From: Bryobacterales bacterium
GTDB taxonomy: Bacteria > Acidobacteriota > Terriglobia > Bryobacterales > Bryobacteraceae
DNA: 33,782 bases
Assembly: GCA_003157745.1 (NCBI GenBank)
Contig: PMKM01000080.1
Span: 1-33,782, forward strand
Reading direction: 5' to 3'
Shown here: one piece after another, positions 1 to 9,400 of the stretch
Numbering within the stretch: the stretch's first letter is position 1
Layout of the letters: every line of letters begins with the position of its first letter
Made by a program: the position numbers and the translations under genes
Notes under the pieces: model-generated
Told to the model about the DNA's origin: nothing
What the model saw: the letters and a program-made list of their open reading frames with translations, nothing else
The model's database searches: none

Positions 1-522
1 GACTGTCTTCGCGACGCGATTGCCGTCGGCGTCGTACGCTAGCGTCACGGTGACGGTTCCCTCGGTCATGCTCTTCAGGCGGTTCGCGAAGTCGTAAGTG
101 AAAGTCTTGCCAGCGCTGGTTAGCGTGTTGCCGTTCGCGTCATAAGTTTCGGTCGAGAGACGGTCGTCCTTATCGTAGCTGATGCTGCCGGACTGGATGG
201 GCGAGATGCCTGGAAGGTTCGATCCCTGCGATAGGCCCAGTGATAGCCGATTGCCAACCGGGTCGAGACCATAAGTCACCTCACCGGTCTTCGAGTTCGG
301 ATCGGCGGTGATGTTTTCGTTGGTCAGGCGGTAAATGTTGTCGTAATTCCAAGCGACGATTCGGGGATTGGGCTTCGAAGCCAGTTGTTCGGTGACTCCC
401 TTCCGGTTGCCTACCGTGCCATCGAGCGTGTAAGTGTAGCTGGCCGCTGCGTTACTCAACGCGGTTACTCGGTTCTGGGTGTCGTATGTGAACGTGGACT
501 GCAAACCGTTTGGATAGGTCAC
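1..522 (-). CDS. Orphan Rhs core fragment (partial, runs off left edge)
   Basis: The minus-strand frame is open from 522 to the window edge (174 codons) and reads as Rhs/YD-repeat core, with motifs such as FTYD, SYTYTLDG and YGLDPVGNRL. It aligns without gaps to 2046-2567 of the neighbouring Rhs gene, with about 79 mismatches in 522 bases by my hand count (about 85% identity). Homology begins abruptly at 522, in mid-core, so there is no N-terminal part. A GTG at 522-520 overlaps the TGA of the upstream 519-1007 gene, so translation by coupling is possible. This is the arrangement expected of a displaced Rhs tip: main rhs, tip, partner gene, then orphan core with an older tip, which would lie left of the window. 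It could equally be untranslated debris. Identity as Rhs core is sure; expression is not. Confidence 0.75.
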   Translation of the reverse strand, partial: MTYPNGLQSTFTYDTQNRVTALSNAAASYTYTLDGTVGNRKGVTEQLASKPNPRIVAWNYDNIYRLTNENITADPNSKTGEVTYGLDPVGNRLSLGLSQGSNLPGISPIQSGSISYDKDDRLSTETYDANGNTLTSAGKTFTYDFANRLKSMTEGTVTVTLAYDADGNRVAKTV

Positions 523-1007
523 TTGTCAGAAAATGCGACTCCCCCCTTTTCCTCCTTGGCCTCTAGCCTAACGCCGGCAGCGTCGACCACGACCCTCCGC
601 AGGCGGTACTCCTTTGGCCCGTAGACAGGCGCATTACCCTTGAACTTTACCTCAAGCTCTCCTACTGGCTTTCCGCTGACGACCGCGGATATGAAAACCA
701 CCGTCGGCAGATTGCTGCAGCGGTCCCACCCCCAGAGGGCCGAAACCGAACTCCACGTCGAAAACGGCACCTCGATCGTGAAATCGGACTGCCCACTCGC
801 CGACTTCGCGAACTCTCCTTTGGGTGTCCGCAAGCGGGCAGTCACCATAACCGGGGAGCCGTCCTGCGTGGCAACTTGCACACCAACGGCAACTACGCCT
901 GGTAGGCACTTACCGCCCGCGGGAATGCAGAACGCAACGAGAGCCAGGGCAGCGAGCACGGTAGCCGCCCGCCCGTCATCGTAAGCTATACGCCAAGAGA
1001 TCCTCAT
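519..1007 (-). CDS. Small exported or membrane-anchored protein coupled to Rhs (candidate immunity protein)
   Basis: This 162-residue protein is not recognised as a named family. Residues 14-33 form one hydrophobic segment (signal peptide or membrane anchor) with no good lipobox. The rest looks beta-rich, with GVQVATQDG and VTARLRTPKG resembling a small Ig- or transthyretin-like fold. The start lies 15 bases after the Rhs stop and has a GAGG ribosome site about 8 bases upstream, so the two genes are probably co-translated. Its stop TGA overlaps the first GTG of the orphan Rhs core. A gene in exactly this slot, between an Rhs tip and an orphan core, is usually the immunity gene of the tip. Here that is inference from position; if right, it would protect outside the cytoplasm. 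Confidence 0.6.
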   Translation of the reverse strand: MRISWRIAYDDGRAATVLAALALVAFCIPAGGKCLPGVVAVGVQVATQDGSPVMVTARLRTPKGEFAKSASGQSDFTIEVPFSTWSSVSALWGWDRCSNLPTVVFISAVVSGKPVGELEVKFKGNAPVYGPKEYRLRRVVVDAAGVRLEAKEEKGGVAFSDK

Positions 1008-1022
1008 TGTAATCCTCGCTCG

Positions 1023-2714
1023 CTATTCGGGCACTGGTCCACCATGGCGCTTGGACGGCGGTGGTGTGCCAGGGCAGCCAAAACACTTCCCCTCTAGGCC
1101 ATAAGCTTGAGTTTCCGAGTATCGGATTAGGTGGCTCCCCTCGTGGGCGATCGTGGAAGCCAGAGAGCAGCATCTTGGCCCAAACGAGGGAGGCCCGAGT
1201 CTGATCGTATGGAATATCTTTATCGGCGTTATGGGACCCGTGAGGCCGCACAAGTCCGTCATGTTCTTCTTGTACACGTAGGTCGCTCCCAAGATCGCTT
1301 TGGCGATCTTGGGGCTATCGTCGCCAGCGCAGCAGGACATGAGCAAAGTATTCACGGCCTGATTGATCGCTTTCCTCATCGTGTTTTGGTCCGTTTCTGA
1401 GAACCCCTTGAGGCCGTACGTCGAGGGAGGCGGCGTACCACCGCCCCCACAGCGGCTCCACAGATCGCCGGGCTTGGGCAGGTTGAGCGCAGGCCAGTTC
1501 AGGGGCCCAATCACCAGAAGAGGGTATCCCCCTGCTAATGGAGAAACGAGGGCTCCCCAGCATGACGCCCACCCACTCGGATCCATCTGGTCAACCGGAT
1601 CGCCATCTGCGTACAGGTATTTCTGCTGTGATGCTGGCTCAAACGCGTTACCTTGTCCAGGATCCCGGCTCAAGAATCTGCCGGTCAACGGGTTGAGATA
1701 CCGTGCCCGCAGGTAGTAGAGGCTGAGATCTGAGTCGTACTGCTCGCCGCGATACAGGTACACGTTCGGCGTTGAGCCGGTGGTGTTGACAGCGTTGCCC
1801 CAGGCGTCGTAGTCGTAGGTGTCGGTGACGGTGCCGGTGGCGTCGGTTAGAAGGCGGACGGTGCCGCCGCCATCGTAGCCGTAGAAGGCTGGGGCCCAGG
1901 CGTTGGCGATTTGCTGAGTCTGGCTGATGCGCTGGAGGCCGTAGTTGTACTGTCTGGTGACCGCGCCGGCGGTGACTTCTTCGACTACCTGCGCGTAGCC
2001 GGTGGGGTTCAGGTCATCGACTAAGTAGCGGGTGGTCACGCCGTTGACTGTCTTCGCGACGCGATTGCCATCGGCGTCGTATTGGATGGTCACGGTGACG
2101 GTTCCCTCGGTCATGCTCTTCAGGCGGTTTTCGAAGTCATAGGCGAAGGTCTTGCCGGCGGTGGTGAGCGTGTTGCCATTGGCGTCGTAAGTTTCGGTGC
2201 TGAGGCGATCATCGGGATCGTAGCTGATGCTGCCGGGCTGGATGGGCGATATGTCAGGGAGGTTCGATCCCTGCGACAGGCCTAGCGACAACCGGTTACC
2301 TACCGGGTCGAGGCCGTAAGTTACGCTGCCGGTCTTCGAGTTCGGATCGGCGGTGATGTCTTCATTGGTCAGACGGTAAATCTTGTCGTAGTTCCAAGCC
2401 ACGATTCTCGGATGGGATTGGATAGCCAGTTGCTCGGTCACGCCCGTGCGGTTGCCTACCGTGCCATCGAGCGTGTAAGTGTAACTCGCCGCGGCGTTGC
2501 TCAGCCCGGTTACGCGGTTCTGGGTGTCGTACGTGAACGCGGATTGCAAACCGTTTGGATCGGTCACGGTCGCCAAGTTGCTGGCGGGGTCGTAGCTATA
2601 GGTGGTGGTTTGCTGGCCTGCTGGTAAGCGATTATCCACGACGGTTGCCAATCGATTCAAGCTGCCGTAAGTATAGCTCACCGAGACGCCGTTTGCATTC
2701 GACGTTTTGACCAA
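1023..2714 (-). CDS. N-terminally truncated Rhs/YD-repeat protein with HExxH C-terminal tip
   Basis: The frame carries YD repeats (NNLAL, YDPASNLATV, YDANGNTL, YDADGNRV) and the Rhs-associated core ending in YLRARYLNPLTGRFLSRDP and a DPSG border near residue 380. The variable tip (about 180 residues) is rich in cysteine pairs (SCC, RCC, KCFGC) and contains HEGSH at residues 524-528 (bases 1131-1145), followed by SETQAYGLE: a zinc metallopeptidase-like signature. Rhs proteins normally exceed 1000 residues with an N-terminal secretion or anchoring part, which is missing. The only start is a TTG at 2714 inside the repeats, although the frame stays open a little upstream. Just upstream an Ig-like fragment lies in another reading frame, so the gene is probably broken. 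The following gene (519-1007) is close enough for coupling. Confidence 0.8.
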   Translation of the reverse strand: MVKTSNANGVSVSYTYGSLNRLATVVDNRLPAGQQTTTYSYDPASNLATVTDPNGLQSAFTYDTQNRVTGLSNAAASYTYTLDGTVGNRTGVTEQLAIQSHPRIVAWNYDKIYRLTNEDITADPNSKTGSVTYGLDPVGNRLSLGLSQGSNLPDISPIQPGSISYDPDDRLSTETYDANGNTLTTAGKTFAYDFENRLKSMTEGTVTVTIQYDADGNRVAKTVNGVTTRYLVDDLNPTGYAQVVEEVTAGAVTRQYNYGLQRISQTQQIANAWAPAFYGYDGGGTVRLLTDATGTVTDTYDYDAWGNAVNTTGSTPNVYLYRGEQYDSDLSLYYLRARYLNPLTGRFLSRDPGQGNAFEPASQQKYLYADGDPVDQMDPSGWASCWGALVSPLAGGYPLLVIGPLNWPALNLPKPGDLWSRCGGGGTPPPSTYGLKGFSETDQNTMRKAINQAVNTLLMSCCAGDDSPKIAKAILGATYVYKKNMTDLCGLTGPITPIKIFHTIRLGPPSFGPRCCSLASTIAHEGSHLIRYSETQAYGLEGKCFGCPGTPPPSKRHGGPVPE

Positions 2715-2739
2715 CGCGAGGTTGTTGGCGGCACCAGAA

Positions 2740-3043
2740 TGATCACACCGGTGCCTAAAAGGCCGTTAGCGCTGCCAGTCTGACTTGTAGGCGTAATCGC
2801 CACCTGTTGCTGGGCAATAATACTCGAAGGCGCGATGTAGAGGCCGCTGGCGGGACCGACGCTGCCGGCGCCTGCCGGGGTGCCGCTCCACGTGACCGCT
2901 TGACTCTCTGAGTTGATAATGATCGCCGTGAACTGCTTTGTCTGTTTTGGCAGAACATACGCCGTGCCTGGGCAGATTCTAACGCCGACTGGAGCGGTGA
3001 CGGTCATCGCCCCCGTTGTGCGGACAGGTTCTTGCCGGTTGAG
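2740..3043 (-). pseudogene. Ig-like domain remnant upstream of the Rhs core
   Basis: An open frame from a TGA at 3044-3046 reads as a bacterial Ig-like module: QFTAIIINSESQAVTWS, then GSVGPASGLYIAPSSI and VAITPTSQTG, the pattern seen in many acidobacterial exported proteins. An ATG at 3007 is available, but there is no signal peptide. The frame runs on to a stop at 2678, overlapping the start of the Rhs core in a different frame: its last residues are out-of-frame Rhs sequence, with the switch near 2735-2745. I read this as the end of a longer N-terminal region once joined to the Rhs core and now separated by a frameshift or deletion. It might still be translated as a short 109-residue product. 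Confidence 0.55.
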
Positions 3044-3210
3044 TCAGGATGGAGGTGCAACACTGGCCGACATATACAACCAAGACCTGTTAGAGCTTTC
3101 AGACACATGACGAGCGGGGCAAGCGAACAACGGTGTAGGAACCTTCGTCGGGCCCCTCGAAGGCGATCGTCAGCGGGGCCGCCGGCGATCGGCGTTGACG
3201 CGTGGTCAAG

Positions 3211-3250
3211 ACACAAAAAGTGGCGCCTTTCCAGAAGACGAAAGGCGCCA
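3211..3250 (-). terminator. Intrinsic terminator of the 3336-6269 gene
   Basis: Bases 3221-3231 and 3240-3250 form a perfect 11-bp inverted repeat with an 8-base loop. Read on the minus strand, the stem is followed directly by CTTTTTGTGT. It lies 86 bases beyond the stop of the phosphoesterase gene transcribed towards it. The rest of 3047-3335 holds no gene that I can support. Confidence 0.85.
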
Positions 3251-3335
3251 AGACGAGCGATACTATTCAGTAACCAAACCTCGGAGCTCTCCGCTGGCCG
3301 GAGTGAACCGGAGCGGGGAGCTGGTGAGACCGGAC

Positions 3336-6269
3336 TTAGTTCGAGGCTTGCTGCTGCAAGGCCTTGCGGTACCGCGCAAGAAGTTCCGCGCGGTCGCTTC
3401 GCAGGTCGAGACCCGATGGTGTCGCCGGATACGGCTTGTTGCCCATCAACCCTTGCCAGAGAATCCGGTTATATTGGGCGAAGTCGAAGCGATCTTCCGC
3501 GCTGAAGTCCATTCCCCGGGTTACCTTCGCCCAGTAGGCGGCGTCGTGAGTGGGCCGCAAGACGTCCGTCGACGACGACGTGGACGCTAGGGGCAGCGTG
3601 GTGTTCTTCAGGAGTGTCGAAGCGGTCGCGGTGAAACTCCATGTCGTCTGACTCAGGTCGAACACATCCGCCATGGGAACCGCCAGTGCGTCGTTGATGT
3701 TGAGCGGCGCGATATTCAGCACAGCTTCGATGGTACGCAGAAAATCCACGGTGTTGTACTGCGTGGAAACCACGGCGCCCTGCTTCACGTAGGGACCGGC
3801 GACGAAGGCGATGCTGCGGTGGGAGTCGACGTGGTCGGCGCCATCCTGCGAATCGTCTTCGATCACGAAGATCAGCGTGTTGTTTTTGTATACGCTGTTG
3901 GCGATCTGCTGCACGAGCAGGCCAACGGCGTAGTCGTTATCCGCCTCCTGTAACTCGGGAGTGTTGACGCCATCGATGGCGGTGGCGAAGTTGCCGGTAT
4001 GGTCGTGCATGAAGCGAACGAAGCTCAACTGTGGCAGTCCGCTTTTAGCATAGTTCGTAGTGAAATCGCGCTGCCATTCGGTGAAGCGGTCGTAATCCGG
4101 AAAGTTATTGTCGAACCCGCGAAAGTAAGGATCGGTGTACGGAGAGAGCGCGGCATTGGTGGGATATGCGACCGTCGTGCCAGTCGCGAAAGGATTCTCG
4201 AGGAGAGGGATCTGCAGCGCCGAATACGCTCCCGGCAGCGTCTGATAGCGGGCAAGGTCGATGAAGAAACCGTAGTTCCGGATGGTCAGTCCGGCTCGCA
4301 AAGCGGCATCCCAGAGATAGCCGGTGTTGACCTGGTCTTCCGGGCCGTCGGGAGCCGCCGTATCGGTGGTTCCCGGCAGAACGTCGGGATCGTTCGGACT
4401 CAGGGGATTTGCCTTCAGCCTTGCCGCCAGCGTTGGCAGCGAGACATTCACGTTGCGATTCGTTCCCTCAGAATCGTTGGAGAGACCGCGGCCGGCGTAA
4501 TTGACCGTAACTTGTTTTTCGACGACGTCCGAAGAGCGCGCCGAAACCGTCCAGGGCCATCCATCCATGCTGACTTCGCTGCGGTCGTAGAAGTTGTCCA
4601 GCGTCACAAAGGTCTGCGCGAGGCTATGGAGGTTTGGCGTCGCCGTCTGGCCGAATTCGGTCAAATCCGGATCGCCATTACCGACCGGCAGATCGCCCAA
4701 AACCTGGTCGTAAGTGCGGTTCTCCTTGATGATGAAGATCACATGTTGGATCTTGCTGCGAAGGTTAGCCATCTTAACGATGTCCCCGGAACTCAGGGAC
4801 CGGCCGAAGCCGTTATTCCTCGCCACCTGTGCGGTCAGCGAAGCGAGTTCGGTCTCGCCCGGCAGCGGGAAACTCTGGAAGCCGGCTTTGACCAATTGCA
4901 GATTGTATTGGTTCGATGCGGAGCACACGGCCCCGGTCAAGCCGGTAATCACGCCGCCGTGGCAGTTCCCCGAATTCGGGCCCGTCGGGGATTTGCCGTT
5001 CACAACATACATGTACTTGCCATCGCCGCTGAGGCTGACCGAGTTCGGATACCGGCCGGTCGGAATCAGACCAGTCACGGTCGAGTTACCGAACACATTG
5101 CTCAGAGAGACCACGGCGATGTCGTTCATATTGCCGTTGGTGACATAAAGAGTCTGTTCGTCGGGCGACAAAACAACGCTATTGGTATTGTTGCCGGTGA
5201 GGTTCGGCGTTCCGTTGAGCATCTGCGAAGGCGGCCCGACCGGGATCTCGGTCACCAGGTCGTTATTAGCGGTGTTGACAACCGCAACCGAGTCTGACTG
5301 ATCTTCCGCCGCAAATAGCAGCGTCTGGGCGGCGTTCATCGCCATTCTGTTCGGCTGTCCGGCGACCTTGATTCGCGCCGAAACCGTTGGAGTGCCCGAC
5401 AAAGTGATTACGTCGATTTCGCGATCGCGGATGCTCGACACATAGACCGTTGCGTTTCCCTTGAACGCAACCCACAGGGGATACTCGCCGCCCGGAACGC
5501 CCTGATTCGCGGAACTGATCTTTCCGGGGCGCAGATCCAGTTCGCCGGTCTTCGTCAGGCCCGTGGTCGGGTTGGACTTTAATATCGAGATCGAGTCGTT
5601 ATAGTAATTAGCCACGACCAGCGTCGCGCCGTCCGCGGAGACGGCAATGCCGGCGGCCTCGGGAGACACCGCCAAGCCGTTTCCGCACCCGAGCAGCCCG
5701 GCGCACGCCGCGACCTGATGGCCCAGCGCGATCGGGCTTCCCTTACGCTCCGCCCAACCGACGACGCCCAGGTCGTAGACATGAACGTTATCGTCCACTC
5801 CGCCCGAAACGTAGAATGTCGTTCCGCTTGGATCGAAGACGATTCCCTGATAGGTGTTCGGGACCTGAATGACCTGCTTCTTGACCGGGTTACCTTTCGA
5901 GATGTTGTAAACGAAAACGTATTCGTTTGAATCGGCGTTAATCTGGTTGCCCTGATTCGCGCCGGAGGCGGCGTTCATTAGATTGTAACCCGAGGTTAGA
6001 ATCAGCAGCGTATTGTGATCCGGACTCGTAACCGTCGTGACAGCCTGTCCGACGAAATACTCCGGAAAATCCGACAGCCCCGGATTGAGGGGTTCAAATC
6101 GCGCGCCGCTGGGCGCAGTGGGCGTGATCTGCTGACTGGAGTTAGGCAGTTCCTGTCCCGCTACAGTGGCGTCATCCCCTGAGAACGCGGGCCTGTGCTG
6201 AGCGGAGACGATAGCTGCTGCACTTATGGCAATCAGTGAAATGCGACAAAAGACGTTTAGGCGTAACAT
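3336..6269 (-). CDS. Exported YncE-type beta-propeller / phosphoesterase fusion protein
   Basis: This 977-residue protein opens with a signal peptide (residues 1-24, cut near VSAQ). Residues about 75-425 are repeated propeller strands of the YncE/YVTN type (GIVFDPSGTTFYVSGG, VVLSPDEQTLYVTNG, SLSGDGKYMYVVNG). From about residue 507 it is a phosphoesterase of the acid phosphatase/phospholipase C family (PF04185). HVIFIIKENRTYD (509-521) provides the metal-binding start, DNFYDRSEVSMDG carries further ligands, and EDDSQDGADHVDSHR (804-818) is the late metal-binding motif. The family hydrolyses phosphate esters outside the cytoplasm; the substrate cannot be read from sequence. A GGGAGG ribosome site lies just upstream of the ATG. 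It follows a TonB receptor gene on the same strand and has its own terminator. Confidence 0.92.
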   Translation of the reverse strand: MLRLNVFCRISLIAISAAAIVSAQHRPAFSGDDATVAGQELPNSSQQITPTAPSGARFEPLNPGLSDFPEYFVGQAVTTVTSPDHNTLLILTSGYNLMNAASGANQGNQINADSNEYVFVYNISKGNPVKKQVIQVPNTYQGIVFDPSGTTFYVSGGVDDNVHVYDLGVVGWAERKGSPIALGHQVAACAGLLGCGNGLAVSPEAAGIAVSADGATLVVANYYNDSISILKSNPTTGLTKTGELDLRPGKISSANQGVPGGEYPLWVAFKGNATVYVSSIRDREIDVITLSGTPTVSARIKVAGQPNRMAMNAAQTLLFAAEDQSDSVAVVNTANNDLVTEIPVGPPSQMLNGTPNLTGNNTNSVVLSPDEQTLYVTNGNMNDIAVVSLSNVFGNSTVTGLIPTGRYPNSVSLSGDGKYMYVVNGKSPTGPNSGNCHGGVITGLTGAVCSASNQYNLQLVKAGFQSFPLPGETELASLTAQVARNNGFGRSLSSGDIVKMANLRSKIQHVIFIIKENRTYDQVLGDLPVGNGDPDLTEFGQTATPNLHSLAQTFVTLDNFYDRSEVSMDGWPWTVSARSSDVVEKQVTVNYAGRGLSNDSEGTNRNVNVSLPTLAARLKANPLSPNDPDVLPGTTDTAAPDGPEDQVNTGYLWDAALRAGLTIRNYGFFIDLARYQTLPGAYSALQIPLLENPFATGTTVAYPTNAALSPYTDPYFRGFDNNFPDYDRFTEWQRDFTTNYAKSGLPQLSFVRFMHDHTGNFATAIDGVNTPELQEADNDYAVGLLVQQIANSVYKNNTLIFVIEDDSQDGADHVDSHRSIAFVAGPYVKQGAVVSTQYNTVDFLRTIEAVLNIAPLNINDALAVPMADVFDLSQTTWSFTATASTLLKNTTLPLASTSSSTDVLRPTHDAAYWAKVTRGMDFSAEDRFDFAQYNRILWQGLMGNKPYPATPSGLDLRSDRAELLARYRKALQQQASN

Positions 6270-6448
6270 GCGAATCCTCCCGACTACGGAATATTGTCAT
6301 AACTGTGCTAACGGACGATGACTGTTGAAGCTAACCTGCTTGTTTAACTCGAAGGCGCGACCGTACTCCAACGCACCTCCTGTCGACTCCAGAATCGATG
6401 ATGCCGTCCCGCCCCATTAGTAGGAGCGAGGCTTTCCCAGCCCGACGC

Positions 6449-9400
6449 CTAGAAGGATATCTTGGCGGAAAGCTGAAACTCGCGCGGCGTGCCTCGTCCC
6501 GTCGCATAGTTGCTGATCGTAGTGGTAATGGTGCCGAAGTTAGTCTGCGAGACGTCGGCATTAGGAGCGCCGTACTGAGCGCGATTGAGAACATTGAACA
6601 CATCCGCCCGAAGGCGCACCTTCATGCGTTCCGCGAGAAAGACATCCTTTGCCAACGCGAGTTCCACCTCCGAAATCGCAGGGGCGCGAAAGGCGTTGTG
6701 ACCCAGATTGCCAAAGGTTCCGGAGGCGGGTGTGGAGAATGCGGCGGGGTTCACCCACTCAGCCGGAGTCGATCCGTTCGACGGCGTGAGCGAGACACCA
6801 AATACATAATTCGGCCGTTCCTGCCCGCCGATGGCGTAGCCGCCCGGTACGGACCCATTCGAACGATCGATGGTGATGTTGAAGGGCAGACCGGTTTGAG
6901 ACGTTCCGATTGAACTCAGCGTCCAGCCGCCTAACACCGTCCGCACGACTCCCGGAGTGCTCAGGTAGCGCTTGCCCGCTCCGAATGGCAACTGGTAAAC
7001 GGCGGAGAGATTGAATAGCTGGCGAACATCGTTGTCACTGCTCCCCCTGCCGCACGATCTGCAGAAGGAATCCTGGGGCGTGTCCGATTCGCCGCCGCCA
7101 ATGCTTCCGTCGTTGATCGAATGAGACCACATGTAATTCGCCGAGAGCAGCAATCCGTTCTGAAAGGCTCTGCGAGCGTTCACTTGAAACGCATGGAACG
7201 TGCTGTTCCCAACGTCTCCGCGCCACGAGACGGGACCGAATGCCGGGTAGGGCGCAACACCCGTCTGTGGATTCACGAGGTTCGTATAAGTGGTGGTCAG
7301 AACATCGGTTCCCTTGTTGCCAAGATAGCTGGCAGTTCCGAGGATCTTGAATGGCAGTTTTCGCTGAACTGACGCGGTCCACGAGGCAACGTAGTCGTCT
7401 TTCCGGTTGCGATCCAGATCGCGCGGGGAGACGACGCCCAGCCCCCCAGTTTCGGCGTACTGAAGGAATGGGGTCAAAGGATAGGAAAGGGTGGGGAACG
7501 CCGTGTTGCTGAAAGAGTAGCGATCGACGGTATTGGAAATCGGAAGGTTCTGATCGTCTTCCTGGCCGTCCGTGTGATAAATGCCGGCTCCCGCGCGCAG
7601 AACCGTGTCGCCATGCGACCAGGCAATGGCCAGACGGGGATCGAAGTCGTCGTATCGTGGATGAAAGAAGGAATCGGTACGGGGGCAATACCCGCCGCAA
7701 GTGCCGAAATCGAACGGAACATCGTCGTTGCCTAATGCATGCAGCGCGTTGAAGAAGTTATAGCGGATTCCGGCTGTGATCGTGAGATTGCGAGTCGCTT
7801 TCCATTCGTCCTGCACGTAGCCCCAATACTGAGTCTTGCGCTGCCGGACTAGAGGAAGAATCGCGGTATAGGAGGCGGAGCCCATGCTGTTGTTCAGGAA
7901 ATTGGCCGTCGACGTGTAGGTGAGCGTCCCGCTTTGCGACGTGCCCTGGTTGAGAAAGATCCACCGCGTTTCAAACCCGAACTTGATTATGTGTCTGCCC
8001 TTGGCCCACGAGAGGTCGTCGATGAGATCGACGGTTTTCGACGGATAGTCGGTAGTCGAAGATCCAGTCAGCGCACTGAAACCGGAGACCGCCACTCCGA
8101 TCGGAACGGGCGATATGTTTGCCGTATGGTAGATCGTTTGATTTACGCCGACTCTTAGCTCGTCGATGAGCGATGGGCTAGACACGTGCGAAAGCTCGAC
8201 GACCCCATTGTTGAATTTGGTATCGTAGAGCGTCCTGACTATAAGTTGGCCGCTCGGAATCGACTGGACGGCCTCATCCGAATTGAAGCGAAGAAATGCA
8301 GTTGTGCGATCGGAACAATAGTGATCGAGCCGGATCATCCCCGAGTCTTCGTTGTCGACTTGTCTGCCCAGCGCACTGTACTTCCATACGCTGGGGTTGG
8401 AAGTCGGCGAGGTGCCCGCGGGGTAAGCCGCCAGGATCGGCGCCAACAGGGGCGAGGCAAGTGCCGCTTGTGCGGCGAAGGTTGGGCTCGGCACCAGCCC
8501 GTTCTGGGTTCCATCCAGTCTCTGCCGTAGACCCTCATAGTTGACGTAAAAGAATGTCCTGTCGGGAGCGATGGGCCCGCCAAACGCGCCGCCGAACTGA
8601 TTCAACAGAAAAGGGTAGGGAGATGCCGCGATCGGCGATCGCGTGTCCAGGGCGTTGTTCCGGAAATAGTCGAAGACCTGCCCATGAAAAGCGTTCGTGC
8701 CGGAGGGTGAGACCACGGACACCTGGCCGCCCGCCGTCCCACTCTGAGAGTCCGCGCCGAAGTTCTGCGACTGTACCTGAAACTCGTCGATGGAATCGAG
8801 AGGAATGTTCAGGCGCATGTACTCCCGCTGCTCCTGATTGTAAACAGCGGTCGCATCGACTCCGTCGAGCGTCAGATTGTTGTCGTCCAATCCGTGCCCC
8901 GCGAAGCGAATGGTTCTCTGATCGCCGGCGCCGTTATCGATGGCGCCCGGCGCGAGCGCGGTCAAAGTCGCCCAGTTTCTGCCGTTGATGGGAAGGTCGC
9001 TTACCTGCTCGCGCTCGATGGCAGCGCCGACCGTGGCGTCCACCCTGTCGAGTTGCACCAGAGGTTCCGTGACGGTCGTCTGCTGTTTCCCCTGCGCCAG
9101 TTCCAAGCGGACGTTCAACGTTCTGGTTTGCCCGACCAACTGTTCCACGCCCGTCACGTTAGAGACCGAGAATCCGGTTTTGAGAAACTGGACCGAGTAA
9201 ACGCCAGGCGGCAGGCTGGGCAGTTCATAAGTGCCTTGTGACGTTGTCAGCGTTTCCCGCTGAAAGCCGGTGGCGCTCCCGGTGGCGCGAACGCTCGCTT
9301 CGGGGACCCGATTGCCCTGCTGATCGGTGACGGTTCCTGTGATAGCGGTGCGGTCCACCTGACCATGCAGAGCAATCTGACCGAGCGGCTGGAGATAGAG

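Noticed and set aside
3004-3335. Several short open frames in the gap between the Ig-like remnant and the phosphoesterase gene
   Set aside because: Basic, low-complexity products with no ribosome sites; the region is explained by the terminator.
3999-5297. Long plus-strand open frame (432 codons) inside the YncE/phosphoesterase gene
   Set aside because: It is antisense to a well-supported gene. Its product is an Arg/Val-rich string without family features, as expected for a GC-rich shadow frame.
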